From positions 1 to 27,633 of the IMG/VR virus record IMGVR_UViG_3300025141_009410: 27,633 nt of DNA. One strand, given 5' to 3'. Shown in pieces: positions 10,601-18,220 of this stretch (its first letter is position 1; every line of letters starts with the position of its first letter). The translations under genes and the position numbers were made by a program. Under the pieces are notes generated by a model. The model made no database searches, was not told the DNA's origin, and was given only the letters and a program-made list of their open reading frames with translations. Origin of the DNA: a virus.

Positions 10601-10897
10601 ATCTTGACCAGTGACATGATCGAGTTCTCTGCTCTGGAGCATGGCAGGATCCATGAAGGCAACCATCCTAGAGTAATCTTCTGCACCCCTAGCCATCCTA
10701 TACTTAGACAGGATCTTGAGTCTTTCTTCTGGACTCTTGCCTCTCATCCGCTCTTCTCTAAGTGCAGCCGAAGTCTCTGGATGGGTCTTCAGCCCTAGTC
10801 TTTCAGAAAGCGTAAGATCGTCGTCCCCGACATTTACCTCCGGCGACATCGGGGCTGTAGATACCTGGGGGTACGATGGTCCATATGGCGAAGGCAT
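7667..10897 (-). CDS. Internal-virion protein with M15-like peptidase region
   Basis: 1076 residues. The N-terminal two thirds are mostly charged helix and coiled coil (Gln/Lys/Glu-rich around 210-290) with a hydrophobic segment near 317-352, as in the ejection proteins of short-tailed phages. The region at about 780-915 resembles a zinc D-Ala-D-Ala/L,D-peptidase: GKHEAIDF (H869, D873) followed by GEHPHLHHFE (E906, H909, H911). In M15 enzymes a His, an Asp and a later His bind zinc and the enzyme cuts peptidoglycan cross-links. The His-Asp spacing here is shorter than the usual H-x6-D, so the assignment is tentative. The C-terminus (about 1010-1060) is Pro-rich with two copies of PAWPTPPP. 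Start ATG with AGGAGTAG upstream. A wall-degrading domain in an ejected protein would open the cell wall during DNA entry. Confidence 0.65.
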   Translation of the reverse strand: MPSPYGPSYPQVSTAPMSPEVNVGDDDLTLSERLGLKTHPETSAALREERMRGKSPEERLKILSKYRMARGAEDYSRMVAFMDPAMLQSRELDHVTGQDIMAGQSLPAMTYMETAEEAAQQSLPEAAVPYEVGSISGLGEKGKTGDRSETVDEVPGVGGKAGSVLSYHDLYQKKIAEMHSRSMGPTPSDIEKTHESLYGKAGTIYKTQMNLDDLQAQQIKLKEQDQQIKLAAEAEKFHLMGIDREEIHVREQISGDFSELAGGQYEKFKKTSDDIQRFIDASRTKWENEDPISAFRMFDWFSKEYNEDTKTWEESFQWSGFATSVASLAAVAGNVFLNMATAGPDGGKVPLFAINLLTTAMDNDLSAQKAQISAEGNRANMYGIMLDAYKEESLALNHYRLMQLTNAELYFKRLRADIQTSDPAQARGLAALENMVMQEKNKVQQARQKNMQEFAKDFAEREVSRLAQAGSAASRLTVMDLQHINALATASAAAAKRAENPDGNWEMNNFEKVLVNKKGNFAKSVNEVQRLAQAFIQRYGMQGAAAQWWGTEAQDMLGIFGQDHQKQKAFTELSNKITAMAQEIARSKDTGNLSKQEQEWWFKLGPNMTGQPMGIVFTKLATLAHSSRLQAIDAWSIANNATRQQYGNLYSAAFGIESPVYMDAIVSKNRESLRGGTLPFTNLDLTGYPEDMKIDMETALGGVLATLVSKDDIGKSGSGLSYRTVAPEGFPIDRKISGEISKELQPEARPKEGIEGAPEGGYVYLPTTDKDKEGNIVKARFTRETGEAVSKMSTYISRMTNGLVNVLPSGKRAGVRTLEEHRHLEKMHENWEAEQKGGKRPHKDVGASKWAPEKHGGHAQKGRRTAGKHEAIDFTVHDSKDSNEYRALIKLGPYFGIFPTLTKDGEHPHLHHFESRPEDALTGTPPKMDGYGGVTALTFGQRPGTAERTVDIPSAPVVGEFDAPKYDAFVGAGGTKPLAPYQRDPEAIKQLLQHQQAFARGRGLAPKRATPAWPTPPPLPPEVYNRPAPAPAWPTPPPPPDRVPPIYERQADPTQRDRGLKGLRNQWPRTPGPWGK

Positions 10898-10906
10898 GTT
10901 CTACTC

Positions 10907-11938
10907 CTATGCGAGATATTTACTAACGCCACCGTATTGGGCTGGGTCTTTGAGAGCACTTACCCCCGGCTGCATTCTTCGTTTGCGGAGCTTGGCTATG
11001 TCGGTCAGAGTTTCCCCTGCCTTCTTTCCAGCCTGGGATCCAATCATGGCTCCTACAGCCGTCCCTATACCGGGAAGAACTGCGGTTCCGGCTGTTGCTC
11101 CGACCATAGCTCCACCCGTCTGAGCGCCTGTTTCGATAGTAGCAGCAATAGGATCGTCCCCACCCGCTATATCTTTGGCCAAGCCAATGGAGCTCATTGC
11201 CCCCTGGGCAATCGCATTAGAGTCTCCCAGAAGGCTGGGATCTCCACCTGTCTTTGCAGCTCCCTTGACAATCTTTGCGGTTTCATCTGTGGCAGCAGCC
11301 GTTACAGCTTCCTTTGCGGTGTCTTCGTCAAAGTATTCTGCAATTGCAGTCACACCGTGCTCAAGGGCCTTCATGGATCCAACCATTGCAGCCCTCTGAA
11401 TTGCCGCATCTCTTTCTTCTTTTGTTTTAGCGATGGTAACCCCAAGAGCCAGATCGGCGGCAAGTGCCGCGTTTTCACCCCATTCCGATGGAGTCGTTCC
11501 GTCTTCGCCGGCCTTGGCCTTTCGATTCTCCTCCATCTCCTTGAGGGTCTTTTTCTGCTCGGCTGCTCGAGCCCCATATGCTCGCTCCCCGAAGAACTGA
11601 TTCATCCGTCCGCCCATGGGCAAACGTCTCATAGAGCGGCTTGTCTCCCCCATCATAGGCGAGCGAGATGGTGGCGCTATGCTTCGCGGCGCAGGGGTCA
11701 TGGACGGATGCATCATAGAGCGGCTTGTTGGTTCTCCTACCCTGACAGTTGGCACAACGGACGAACGAACCTGTGGGGCCATGCTCGACAGCACCCTTTT
11801 CCCCATTCCAAGGGGACTACCGCTAAAGTGTCTATTTCGGTCCCCAAAATACTGGTCCTTACCAAAGTCAGGACTCCCCCATATACCAGTTGGGATAGGC
11901 TTTTTTTCTTCTTCATCATCATCCCAAAATGCCATCAT
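10907..11938 (-). CDS. Glycine-zipper internal-virion protein
   Basis: 343 residues. N-terminus acidic (WDDDEEEKK), then an Arg/Ser/Met/Pro-rich disordered region with repeated SRSM units (about 60-110), a charged helical middle, and a strong glycine-zipper/transmembrane-like segment at about 265-312 (GAMVGATAGTAVLPGIGTAV, then GSQAGKKAGE). Glycine zippers are typical of small ejection proteins that insert into the outer or inner membrane, comparable in role to T7 gp14. It follows the Gln-rich gene by a few bases; AGGAGTGA precedes two consecutive ATGs, so the start may be 11938 or 11935. Role inferred from this segment and from position. Confidence 0.65.
   Translation of the reverse strand: MMAFWDDDEEEKKPIPTGIWGSPDFGKDQYFGDRNRHFSGSPLGMGKRVLSSMAPQVRSSVVPTVRVGEPTSRSMMHPSMTPAPRSIAPPSRSPMMGETSRSMRRLPMGGRMNQFFGERAYGARAAEQKKTLKEMEENRKAKAGEDGTTPSEWGENAALAADLALGVTIAKTKEERDAAIQRAAMVGSMKALEHGVTAIAEYFDEDTAKEAVTAAATDETAKIVKGAAKTGGDPSLLGDSNAIAQGAMSSIGLAKDIAGGDDPIAATIETGAQTGGAMVGATAGTAVLPGIGTAVGAMIGSQAGKKAGETLTDIAKLRKRRMQPGVSALKDPAQYGGVSKYLA
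11630..11728. repeat. In-frame 15-bp direct repeat inside ejection gene
   Basis: CATAGAGCGGCTTGT occurs at 11630-11644 and again at 11714-11728, 84 bases (28 codons) apart and in the same reading frame, so both encode the TSRSM unit of the disordered Arg/Ser-rich region. It looks like a recent internal duplication within the gene. Confidence 0.7.
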
Positions 11939-11944
11939 TCACTC

Positions 11945-13252
11945 CTATAGGGGCGCTCCGCCTTCTGGGTAATCAGGCTCTTCGTCTGGTAGATTGCCAC
12001 CACCACCACTTTGTCCACCACTGGAGCCAATCATCCCGGACCCCGGCTGAAAGCTGTATTCGTAAATCATCTTGTCTTGATTCCAGGTTCTCCATACTTC
12101 AACCAGATTGCCTCCGAAGTCCTGAACCCCTAGGCTCTGAGGGACGCCAGGTTGACCTGGCTGCATCTCCCATGACTGGGTTTCATGGTTCCAGACCATC
12201 TCATCCATACCGGAAGTTCCCCCGGTTGTTGTCTGAGTAAAGATGCCTTGAGGGTCATCAGTATAGTCTGAAAGTATCTGAGTCTGTGGCAGATCATATC
12301 CTCCTGGAGTTGGGGCACCAAAGAGCATGTTGAGAATAGGCGCAATCTCGGCAACAGATTCAACGCCACCCTCAAGGAAGTCTTTCTGCTCGTAAGCTTG
12401 CTTGAGAACCTCCGTCCCTGCGCCCATTTTTCCAGCCCAGTATTCTTTCTCTAGCTGCTTCTTGAGTCGCGCCATCTCTGCATTGACCTGGGCCAAGGCA
12501 ACGTTTCTATCCACGCCCCTGCCAACAAGAGAGTCTAACATCGTATCCCGTTGTTGCTCGAGCTGCGCATTAATCTGAGCATCTGCCTGAGCCATCTGGT
12601 CGACCATTTGGCCTGCCTGGAGTTGTTGCTGTGCAGCTGCCTCCATCGCTGACCGGTCTGCCTCTCCCATCTGCTGGGTCATCGCACGATGCGCTGCGGC
12701 TGTCGGCATCCCGCGAGCACCAGCGGCAGTCGAGAGGGCTTGTTGAATTGCACGCTCCCTTTGCTGCTGTACAACTGGGCTCATCTGGCCTGCTGCAATG
12801 TCCGCCATTGTCGACTGGAGCTGAACAGGATCTCTCTGCATCAGGTTCTGCTTGATGAATGGATCTATCCACGTCTGCTCGTATGTCCATGCGTCACTCA
12901 AATTCGTTTCTGCTGGCTGTTGCTGCTGATACATCTCGGTATCTCCAGCAACTGCGCCTGTTGGAACATCACTCGGCTCAGGGGCTGGCGGTGTTGGGAC
13001 CGCAGGGGGGCTACCTCCCCCCGCCGATGGATCCGTAGCACCGCCGGGGTCTACGCCACCACCATATCCGCCGGGGTTCGAAGACGTCGTTGCTGCCCCT
13101 CCGACATTCCCTGGAGAAGCGATTGTTGTAGGTGCATCGCTTGCCCCGCCAGTGGCTCCACCTGCGGCAGCGACCTCAAGGAGGCTTGGAGCCTTGTCGA
13201 GATCATCATCAGGGTCTCCAACTTCGGGGTAGCCGTAATAGCCTGGCATCAT
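11945..13252 (-). CDS. Gln/Ala-rich internal-virion or tail-associated protein
   Basis: 435 residues. Residues 1-105 are Gly/Pro/Ala-rich and look disordered. About 120-300 is a long Gln/Ala-rich helical section (QQERAIQQALSTAAGARG and MVDQMAQADAQINAQLEQQR). The C-terminus is Gly/Gln-rich with repeated Trp/Tyr motifs. It is the first gene after the tail nozzle, where short-tailed phages encode their first internal core proteins (compare T7 gp13/gp14). GGAGAACT precedes two tandem ATGs; the second (13249, MPGYYGYPE) has the better spacing. No specific family recognised; role is inferred from position and helical composition. Confidence 0.6.
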   Translation of the reverse strand: MMPGYYGYPEVGDPDDDLDKAPSLLEVAAAGGATGGASDAPTTIASPGNVGGAATTSSNPGGYGGGVDPGGATDPSAGGGSPPAVPTPPAPEPSDVPTGAVAGDTEMYQQQQPAETNLSDAWTYEQTWIDPFIKQNLMQRDPVQLQSTMADIAAGQMSPVVQQQRERAIQQALSTAAGARGMPTAAAHRAMTQQMGEADRSAMEAAAQQQLQAGQMVDQMAQADAQINAQLEQQRDTMLDSLVGRGVDRNVALAQVNAEMARLKKQLEKEYWAGKMGAGTEVLKQAYEQKDFLEGGVESVAEIAPILNMLFGAPTPGGYDLPQTQILSDYTDDPQGIFTQTTTGGTSGMDEMVWNHETQSWEMQPGQPGVPQSLGVQDFGGNLVEVWRTWNQDKMIYEYSFQPGSGMIGSSGGQSGGGGNLPDEEPDYPEGGAPL

Positions 13253-13260
13253 AGTTCTCC

Positions 13261-16200
13261 TTAGAGGCCTCTAGTTACGCCGGAGCTAGAATCACCAATA
13301 GACCTTGTAAGGTTGTAGGCGACTCCCTCCTGACTTGTTGCCGACGTGTTCGGAAGAGACGGTTTGAAATCAGCATTACTCTCAGCCATTCGGTAGATTC
13401 CTTTTTTACCAGCGGTCTCTATGGCCAGAGAGCTGAGGGAAAATCCCGTATTATCCAAGAAACTACTGTCAGCATGCACTGAGTCAAAGATCCTGAACTT
13501 AACAGCTTGGCACTTTTGCCTTGTCATGTGACCCCTGAACTGGAAGAAATGAGTAGAGCTCGGGTCCATGTTTAGAGTGTAAACATCTAGCGGGGCATTG
13601 TCGTAATAGTCGTAGTACACCCAAACATTCATAACGAACTCATCAGCCTCGCTGCACTTACCCAGGAGGGCAAACTTATAGGCCCTAGCAAATCCTTGAA
13701 TCTGGTTAAGGTGAATCCATCCCGTTGTTATGTCCAGAGGAAGATACACGGCATCATCGCTAGTGTGAGACTCGAGCCAGCCCCTGGTCTTGTCTTCTAA
13801 CCACAGCTCATTATCGCTAGTCATGAGGTAGACGGAGTTCTCTATGGAGGCCATGCCTGAAAAAGTGTTGTCACCAATCGTACTGTATTCATAATGAGAC
13901 CACTGCCCAAACTCGGTGTCAAAGGCGAGCACCTTATCATTAAATAGAAACCGAATGGTGCTGGTCTTCTGGTCTTCAATGATATCTTTAACGACGTTGT
14001 CTACAAGAATCGCATTGCTTCCATAGGTGTCACTGGTTGCGGATCCAACAGTATCCTCAACAGCTCCACCGATATATTCGATGCCATTCTGACCAATGCG
14101 GTGTATTCCCTTTACGCTCTGAAAGTATAGGCCAGAATCAGTATGGAGGGTTGGGGAGCCCTTAACTGCCCCAATCGTATTGCTGACAAGCCTTGGCGTA
14201 AAATAGGATCCAGTCCCTGTCTTAGATGGACCATCACCGCTGATTGCGTAGATTGATTTCTCTCGGAAGATGTACAGGTCTCCACCGGCGCTACCTAATG
14301 CAGTCGGCCTGTCATCCAGAGAACCGTCGAGCGGAATATAGAATGAATCAGAGAAAGATACACCGAAGCCACTGGCATACTCCTTCGAGAAGATTATGCG
14401 ATTGTCTTCCGTTATCCCGAAGATACGGTTTCGGTGCTCCTTCACGTAGAAGCAAGCTGGAACAATTACATCCGCCAACTCATTGGTGTCTGTATAGATT
14501 GCAGCTCCTGCTGCAACGACAGTGTCTGCAAATGTGTCCGCATAGGTGCTAGTGCTTCCCGCATAGCTCGATTGTCCTGTGATGGTTGCAACCCTGTTGT
14601 ACAGGCTCCCATCTGCCTGGGTCCTATAGATGGCCACATAGTAGTCATCATGCTTTACCATCATGCCGACCTGCTCAAAGGTAATGACGGTCGACGTATT
14701 TGAGCTCATCGCAACAGATGCCGAGTCCGATGGCTCTGACCTATACAGGTTCCCGTTGATGTCTTCTCTTTCGAAAACAATCTTGTACTTGTAGGTCTTG
14801 CTGGTGGTCATGTTTCCAGCAGTGCCGCTTGTGGCAACAGAGGTAATCTTCGGCTTAGGTAGGCCAGCTATGCTGACAATGTTTCCACCGTCATCCTGAT
14901 AAACCGCATTCCCGAACGTGAAGAAGATATTATCGCCCACGGCGGAATATCTTATCCCATAGCTTGGCATATCTGTGGTGATTTTTATGATCTGAATAGA
15001 GGAGTTTGGAACAGCCTCAACAGCACTCGTTGATGTCGGAAAGGTGTTAATGTTTGTCGTTTTTGGGACAGCCGTAAAAAACTCAGTGGTGCTAGCTGTC
15101 CCATTGTCAACAAATCGGCATGGCCCAAAAGGAGAATACTCTGGCCTGTATGCCTGGACAATAGATCTACCAACAAGGCTCCCACTGCCGTTATTGGTGT
15201 CCAGGTGATAGCTAACAGTGGATAACTCAGTGTCTGTGTCGTAGGCATTGCTGCCACCAAACACAGTTGTCTTCACGTCGTCTGCGCCATTTTGAAATTG
15301 AAACCCTTGAACAGATGCACGCCCCCGCCCAAGGCTCAAGAGCGACGATATGGCAGGGGTTCCCGATGGGTCCGTGATTCTGTAAATTGCCTGAGTAGTG
15401 GTGTTCGCATTAGCGCCTTGCTCAAACATGATTGCAACAGAGCTTATTGACGAGTCGTAAATTGGGACATGGTCAACAAAGCCATGAGGCTGAAAGTAAG
15501 ACAGGGAGTTAGTAAAGCTCAAGACAGAGGATGCGCCTGACGGATCGAGGTTAACTATTCTGATCTTTACGGTAGTGCCAGTTCTCCAGGCTACGTAGTA
15601 CTTTGCAGCTCCAATGCTAGATGAGCCAATCGCCAACCTGGTTGCAGGGGCAGTCCCGCCTAATCCGTCAGAGAAGTCAGTGGCGTATGCGCCAGAGAAA
15701 CCCCCATCGGGATCGCCATCTATAACATAACGAACAGAGTGGGTTCCGGAGTCATTTCTGTAGTAAGCAACAACGGGCTGAGTACCGCTCTCTACAACGT
15801 CGAACCACTGTTGAGCAGTTGTCTGATTGTAGTCGTTCGTTGAACCAGCGATCACAACGCCGCTGCCGGCAAGCGTTGGCATAGTTACAGAAGATTCACC
15901 GATTGCAAGATGACTTCTTCTTAGTTCGTAAGCACTGCTATTCTTGTATTCATAATAAACGGCAAATCCCCCGTGGGCACCTGTGTGAGTGGCAATATTG
16001 ACGACCTTGATTTTCCCAGGGTAGATGTACTGAGCGGCGCTTCCCGTTCTTGCCTCAGTGGTTGAAACAACAGTCATCCCCTCCTTCTCAACGAGGGTTA
16101 CGACATGGCTATAGTTCTTTGCCATGTTAGTGTAGTCGTAATCTACCTTGAGATAAGCAATGCAGATATAGTCACCATACGTTGCAATGCTCGGGGCTTC

Positions 16201-16566
16201 TTCGTGGTGGAGCGAGCTCCCTGCTGATGCCGGAAATACCTCGGTGGAGAATGACGAGTAGTATCCAACCTGCTTCTGGGCTCCGAACTTAGTACTCGAG
16301 AGAGCGTTTCCTAGCCGGTAAAGGCTAGACTCCGAGTAGGCAAGATACACTGACTCTCTGAATGGAAAAGCTCCCTCTAGCTTCCCTTGATCTGTTACCG
16401 CAAAAGTGGTCTTTCGATATCCGGTTCTTTTCTCAATTTCGCCCTGCTTATTAAAGACTCCGTTCTTGAGGACTGAAAGATCTCCAGGCTCAAGATGGTG
16501 ACTTGCTGTCTTTTCGTTCATTCCCTTTGCGAATGGGATTGTTATGACCTGCTTGTTTAGAGACAT
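13261..16566 (-). CDS. Tail nozzle (T7 gp12 / tail tubular B-like)
   Basis: About 1101 residues starting MSLNKQVITIPFAKGMNEKT. The N-terminal pattern (KGMNEKT, LKNGVFNKQGEIEKRTGY) is typical of nozzle/stabilisation proteins of short-tailed phages. The middle holds a fibronectin-like segment near 565-660 (YKYKIVFEREDINGN, YYVAIYRT), followed by nozzle-style repeats (RNRIFGITEDNRIIFS near 700-735; GGDLYIFREKSIYAISGDG near 757-780) that fit a beta-propeller. The product should form the hexameric tail tip below the adaptor. I place the start at ATG 16566, forming a TGATG overlap with the upstream stop; a GTG 12 bases earlier (16578) is the longer alternative. It is larger than T7 gp12 (794 residues). 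Confidence 0.8.
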   Translation of the reverse strand: MSLNKQVITIPFAKGMNEKTASHHLEPGDLSVLKNGVFNKQGEIEKRTGYRKTTFAVTDQGKLEGAFPFRESVYLAYSESSLYRLGNALSSTKFGAQKQVGYYSSFSTEVFPASAGSSLHHEEAPSIATYGDYICIAYLKVDYDYTNMAKNYSHVVTLVEKEGMTVVSTTEARTGSAAQYIYPGKIKVVNIATHTGAHGGFAVYYEYKNSSAYELRRSHLAIGESSVTMPTLAGSGVVIAGSTNDYNQTTAQQWFDVVESGTQPVVAYYRNDSGTHSVRYVIDGDPDGGFSGAYATDFSDGLGGTAPATRLAIGSSSIGAAKYYVAWRTGTTVKIRIVNLDPSGASSVLSFTNSLSYFQPHGFVDHVPIYDSSISSVAIMFEQGANANTTTQAIYRITDPSGTPAISSLLSLGRGRASVQGFQFQNGADDVKTTVFGGSNAYDTDTELSTVSYHLDTNNGSGSLVGRSIVQAYRPEYSPFGPCRFVDNGTASTTEFFTAVPKTTNINTFPTSTSAVEAVPNSSIQIIKITTDMPSYGIRYSAVGDNIFFTFGNAVYQDDGGNIVSIAGLPKPKITSVATSGTAGNMTTSKTYKYKIVFEREDINGNLYRSEPSDSASVAMSSNTSTVITFEQVGMMVKHDDYYVAIYRTQADGSLYNRVATITGQSSYAGSTSTYADTFADTVVAAGAAIYTDTNELADVIVPACFYVKEHRNRIFGITEDNRIIFSKEYASGFGVSFSDSFYIPLDGSLDDRPTALGSAGGDLYIFREKSIYAISGDGPSKTGTGSYFTPRLVSNTIGAVKGSPTLHTDSGLYFQSVKGIHRIGQNGIEYIGGAVEDTVGSATSDTYGSNAILVDNVVKDIIEDQKTSTIRFLFNDKVLAFDTEFGQWSHYEYSTIGDNTFSGMASIENSVYLMTSDNELWLEDKTRGWLESHTSDDAVYLPLDITTGWIHLNQIQGFARAYKFALLGKCSEADEFVMNVWVYYDYYDNAPLDVYTLNMDPSSTHFFQFRGHMTRQKCQAVKFRIFDSVHADSSFLDNTGFSLSSLAIETAGKKGIYRMAESNADFKPSLPNTSATSQEGVAYNLTRSIGDSSSGVTRGL

Positions 16567-16883
16567 CAGAACACCCACAGATCTACGGTAACCGTACCGC
16601 CAGCAGTTAGATACAGCGTCTTGTCAGGAGTATCGTTTGTCTCCTGAGTGTCGTAAACGTGCTGAGCAGCGTTTCGCTTTACGACAATGTATCCAATGAG
16701 TTTTCGGCCAAGGCTATGGGCGATCTCTGAGGTTGTCCCAGAGGCTAGAGCCTGGCCCTCTATCAAATGGCCATCGAGGATTTTAGAGTCGGATACGGGC
16801 AAAAAGGCATCTTCAACCCTTTCCTGAATCCTACTAAGAGTCTCATCTTGAGTAGGGATTCTCTCGTACCGTCTCAGAGCCAT
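16566..16883 (-). CDS. Small phage structural protein between adaptor and nozzle
   Basis: 105 residues. A helical N-terminus (DETLSRIQERVEDAF) is followed by a beta-rich section with the recurrent phage pattern HSLGRKLIGYIVVKRN then LYLTAGGTVTVDLWVF. Proteins of this type are often seen beside adaptor or nozzle genes of short-tailed phages, but their role is not well defined. It is coupled on both sides: its ATG overlaps the adaptor stop (TGATG at 16881-16885) and its TGA overlaps the nozzle start (TGATG at 16564-16568), which suggests that these subunits are made in fixed ratio. Confidence 0.75.
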   Translation of the reverse strand: MALRRYERIPTQDETLSRIQERVEDAFLPVSDSKILDGHLIEGQALASGTTSEIAHSLGRKLIGYIVVKRNAAQHVYDTQETNDTPDKTLYLTAGGTVTVDLWVF

Positions 16884-17575
16884 CAGAACATCCAGCGGTA
16901 GTATGGCATAACGCCAGCACTCTCATCAGTGATCCCTGTAGGCTCAGAGGCATCTCTGTCCCGAGACGCATCCTCTATTCGAAGAGTTATTCTATCAAGG
17001 TCCTGCTGAAGGGGAGTAATGCTTGTCTCCTCCTTCTGTCTCATCTTGATAGCAGCTACCAGAATCGCGTATTCTTCCCAGTTGAGCATAACCATATCAT
17101 CCACGGTTGAAGTGTCACTATCCAGCTCTGCGAACTTCGGAACATACCAGACCTTAATGGTGTCTGTTGACGTAGGCTTCGGAGTGAAAACGATAGAGGA
17201 TGCTCTTAGGCTATACTCGTAATCGGCATAGCCATTACTGTTATGAATTGCTGTATCTGCTTGGTACCTGTTTCTGTCTTGAAATGAGAATCGTCTAACA
17301 CGTACGACATCATTCCCGTGAACGGCATCAACACCAAGCAGCTTATAGAAGTTGCTCAGCCCAATATCCGCAAACCGATAGGTGTCCTGGTCGGCCACCA
17401 GAGAAAAGGACATTTGGTTAACGTACTGATCCTCGTACTTGAGAACCAGCAAATCGTGGAGCTCGCCAAGACCAACGTTTATATAATCGTTAATCTCAGA
17501 ATCGGTGAAGAAGTTATTATCCACCGCATCCACGCGCTGCCTAGCCCGTGTCCTTAGCTCTGATAGCGTCGACAT
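16883..17575 (-). CDS. Tail adaptor (T7 gp11 / tail tubular A-like)
   Basis: 230 residues from the preferred ATG at 17575 (MSTLSELRTRARQRVDAVDN); a longer start at 17608 would overlap the upstream gene by 34 bases. The N-terminal helical pattern LRTRARQRVD, FFTDSEINDYINVGLGELHD, then an aromatic middle (DQDTYRFADIGLSNFYKLLG) is characteristic of head-tail adaptor/tail tubular A proteins, which form the dodecameric ring between portal and nozzle. T7 gp11 is 196 residues, so the size is close. The start forms TGATG with the upstream stop, the end forms TGATG with the next start. Confidence 0.8.
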   Translation of the reverse strand: MSTLSELRTRARQRVDAVDNNFFTDSEINDYINVGLGELHDLLVLKYEDQYVNQMSFSLVADQDTYRFADIGLSNFYKLLGVDAVHGNDVVRVRRFSFQDRNRYQADTAIHNSNGYADYEYSLRASSIVFTPKPTSTDTIKVWYVPKFAELDSDTSTVDDMVMLNWEEYAILVAAIKMRQKEETSITPLQQDLDRITLRIEDASRDRDASEPTGITDESAGVMPYYRWMF

Positions 17576-17793
17576 CAGTACTCGCCTTCTTCGCCAAGCC
17601 CCGTGCAAATCTCGATTGCATCTTTGAGGTTTTCGGCAAAGGCATCCGAGTCACCAGCCTCAAGGGCCCGCATCACAGAACTTGCTGCACTCTTAAATGC
17701 CTCATGTCCTGCATCACCAGACTCTTCAGTCTCTTCGTCACCGCTCGAGCCCTTGGGGGAGCCAAGCATTACTGCGATTTCAGAACTCTTCAT
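17575..17793 (-). CDS. Small acidic unknown protein
   Basis: 72 residues, strongly acidic, with a Ser/Gly/Glu-rich linker (GSSGDEETEESGDAG) and a helical second half (AFKSAASSVMRALEAGDSDA). ATG start with AGGGG five bases upstream; the stop overlaps the adaptor start. It lies directly after a hairpin that separates it from the capsid genes. I do not recognise the family. The conserved spacing and translational coupling make it a real gene; a role in head completion is only a guess. Confidence 0.65.
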   Translation of the reverse strand: MKSSEIAVMLGSPKGSSGDEETEESGDAGHEAFKSAASSVMRALEAGDSDAFAENLKDAIEICTGLGEEGEY

Positions 17794-17800
17794 GACTGCC

Positions 17801-17828
17801 CCTAAAGGATTGGGGGGCCTAGCCCCCC
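17801..17828 (-). other. Hairpin between capsid genes and tail genes
   Basis: GGGGGGC (17812-17818) pairs with GCCCCCC (17822-17828) around a three-base loop, just after the stop of the candidate decoration gene at 17842. On the transcribed (minus) strand it is followed by AAT and then CCTTTAGG (17808-17801), not by a U-tract, so it is not a classical terminator. It may protect the 3' end of the abundant capsid mRNA or attenuate transcription into the less-needed tail genes. Confidence 0.6.
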
Positions 17829-17841
17829 TCTCCAGAAATTA

Positions 17842-18210
17842 TCAAGTATCTTCTTTGAGAAGAGCAATGAAGTGACATTCAATACCAGAGGCAAAACTTG
17901 GCCCCTGAACATTGCCAGCATCATCACAGATGTTGATGACAAAGTTGCCACCATTGGTATCTGCAACAACTGAATGCGATTTAATAACCGCAAAGCCAGA
18001 TTCGCCGGTGGCAAATCCATCATTAAGAACAGTGGCAACGATACTGATTACTCCGTCGTACTGACGATCAAGAGTAACAGTGAAGTCTCCACCACTGTAG
18101 GAGACAGTAAACCCGTTACCAGCATTGGTTGTTGGTGTGGTGGCCCCATCAAAGCGCCCAGCGACAATTGAGACATTGCCGGTGTTTTGCATAGAATTTG
18201 GAAAACCCAT
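17842..18210 (-). CDS. Candidate head decoration protein
   Basis: 122 residues, almost entirely beta-like (FTVSYSGGDFTVTLDRQYD, GVISIVATVLN, NFVINICDD), with an N-terminal stretch GNVSIVAGRFDGATTPTT. It follows the major capsid gene by 10 bases, with AAGGAGTAA as ribosome binding site overlapping the capsid stop. A small beta protein directly after the capsid gene is the usual place for a decoration/stabilising protein, but no family-specific motif is visible, so this call rests on position, size and fold-like pattern. Confidence 0.5.
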   Translation of the reverse strand: MGFPNSMQNTGNVSIVAGRFDGATTPTTNAGNGFTVSYSGGDFTVTLDRQYDGVISIVATVLNDGFATGESGFAVIKSHSVVADTNGGNFVINICDDAGNVQGPSFASGIECHFIALLKEDT

Positions 18211-18220
18211 GACTTACTCC

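Noticed and set aside
10937-11950. 337-codon open frame on the + strand, antisense to almost the whole glycine-zipper gene
   Set aside because: Its length mirrors the opposite gene; its Cys/Ser/His-rich composition is what antisense of an Ala/Gly-rich gene gives, and the opposite gene has a good ribosome binding site and domain-like features.
13261-16578. Longer nozzle start at GTG 16578
   Set aside because: The ATG at 16566 makes the same TGATG overlap used by the neighbouring genes and starts at the conserved N-terminal sequence.
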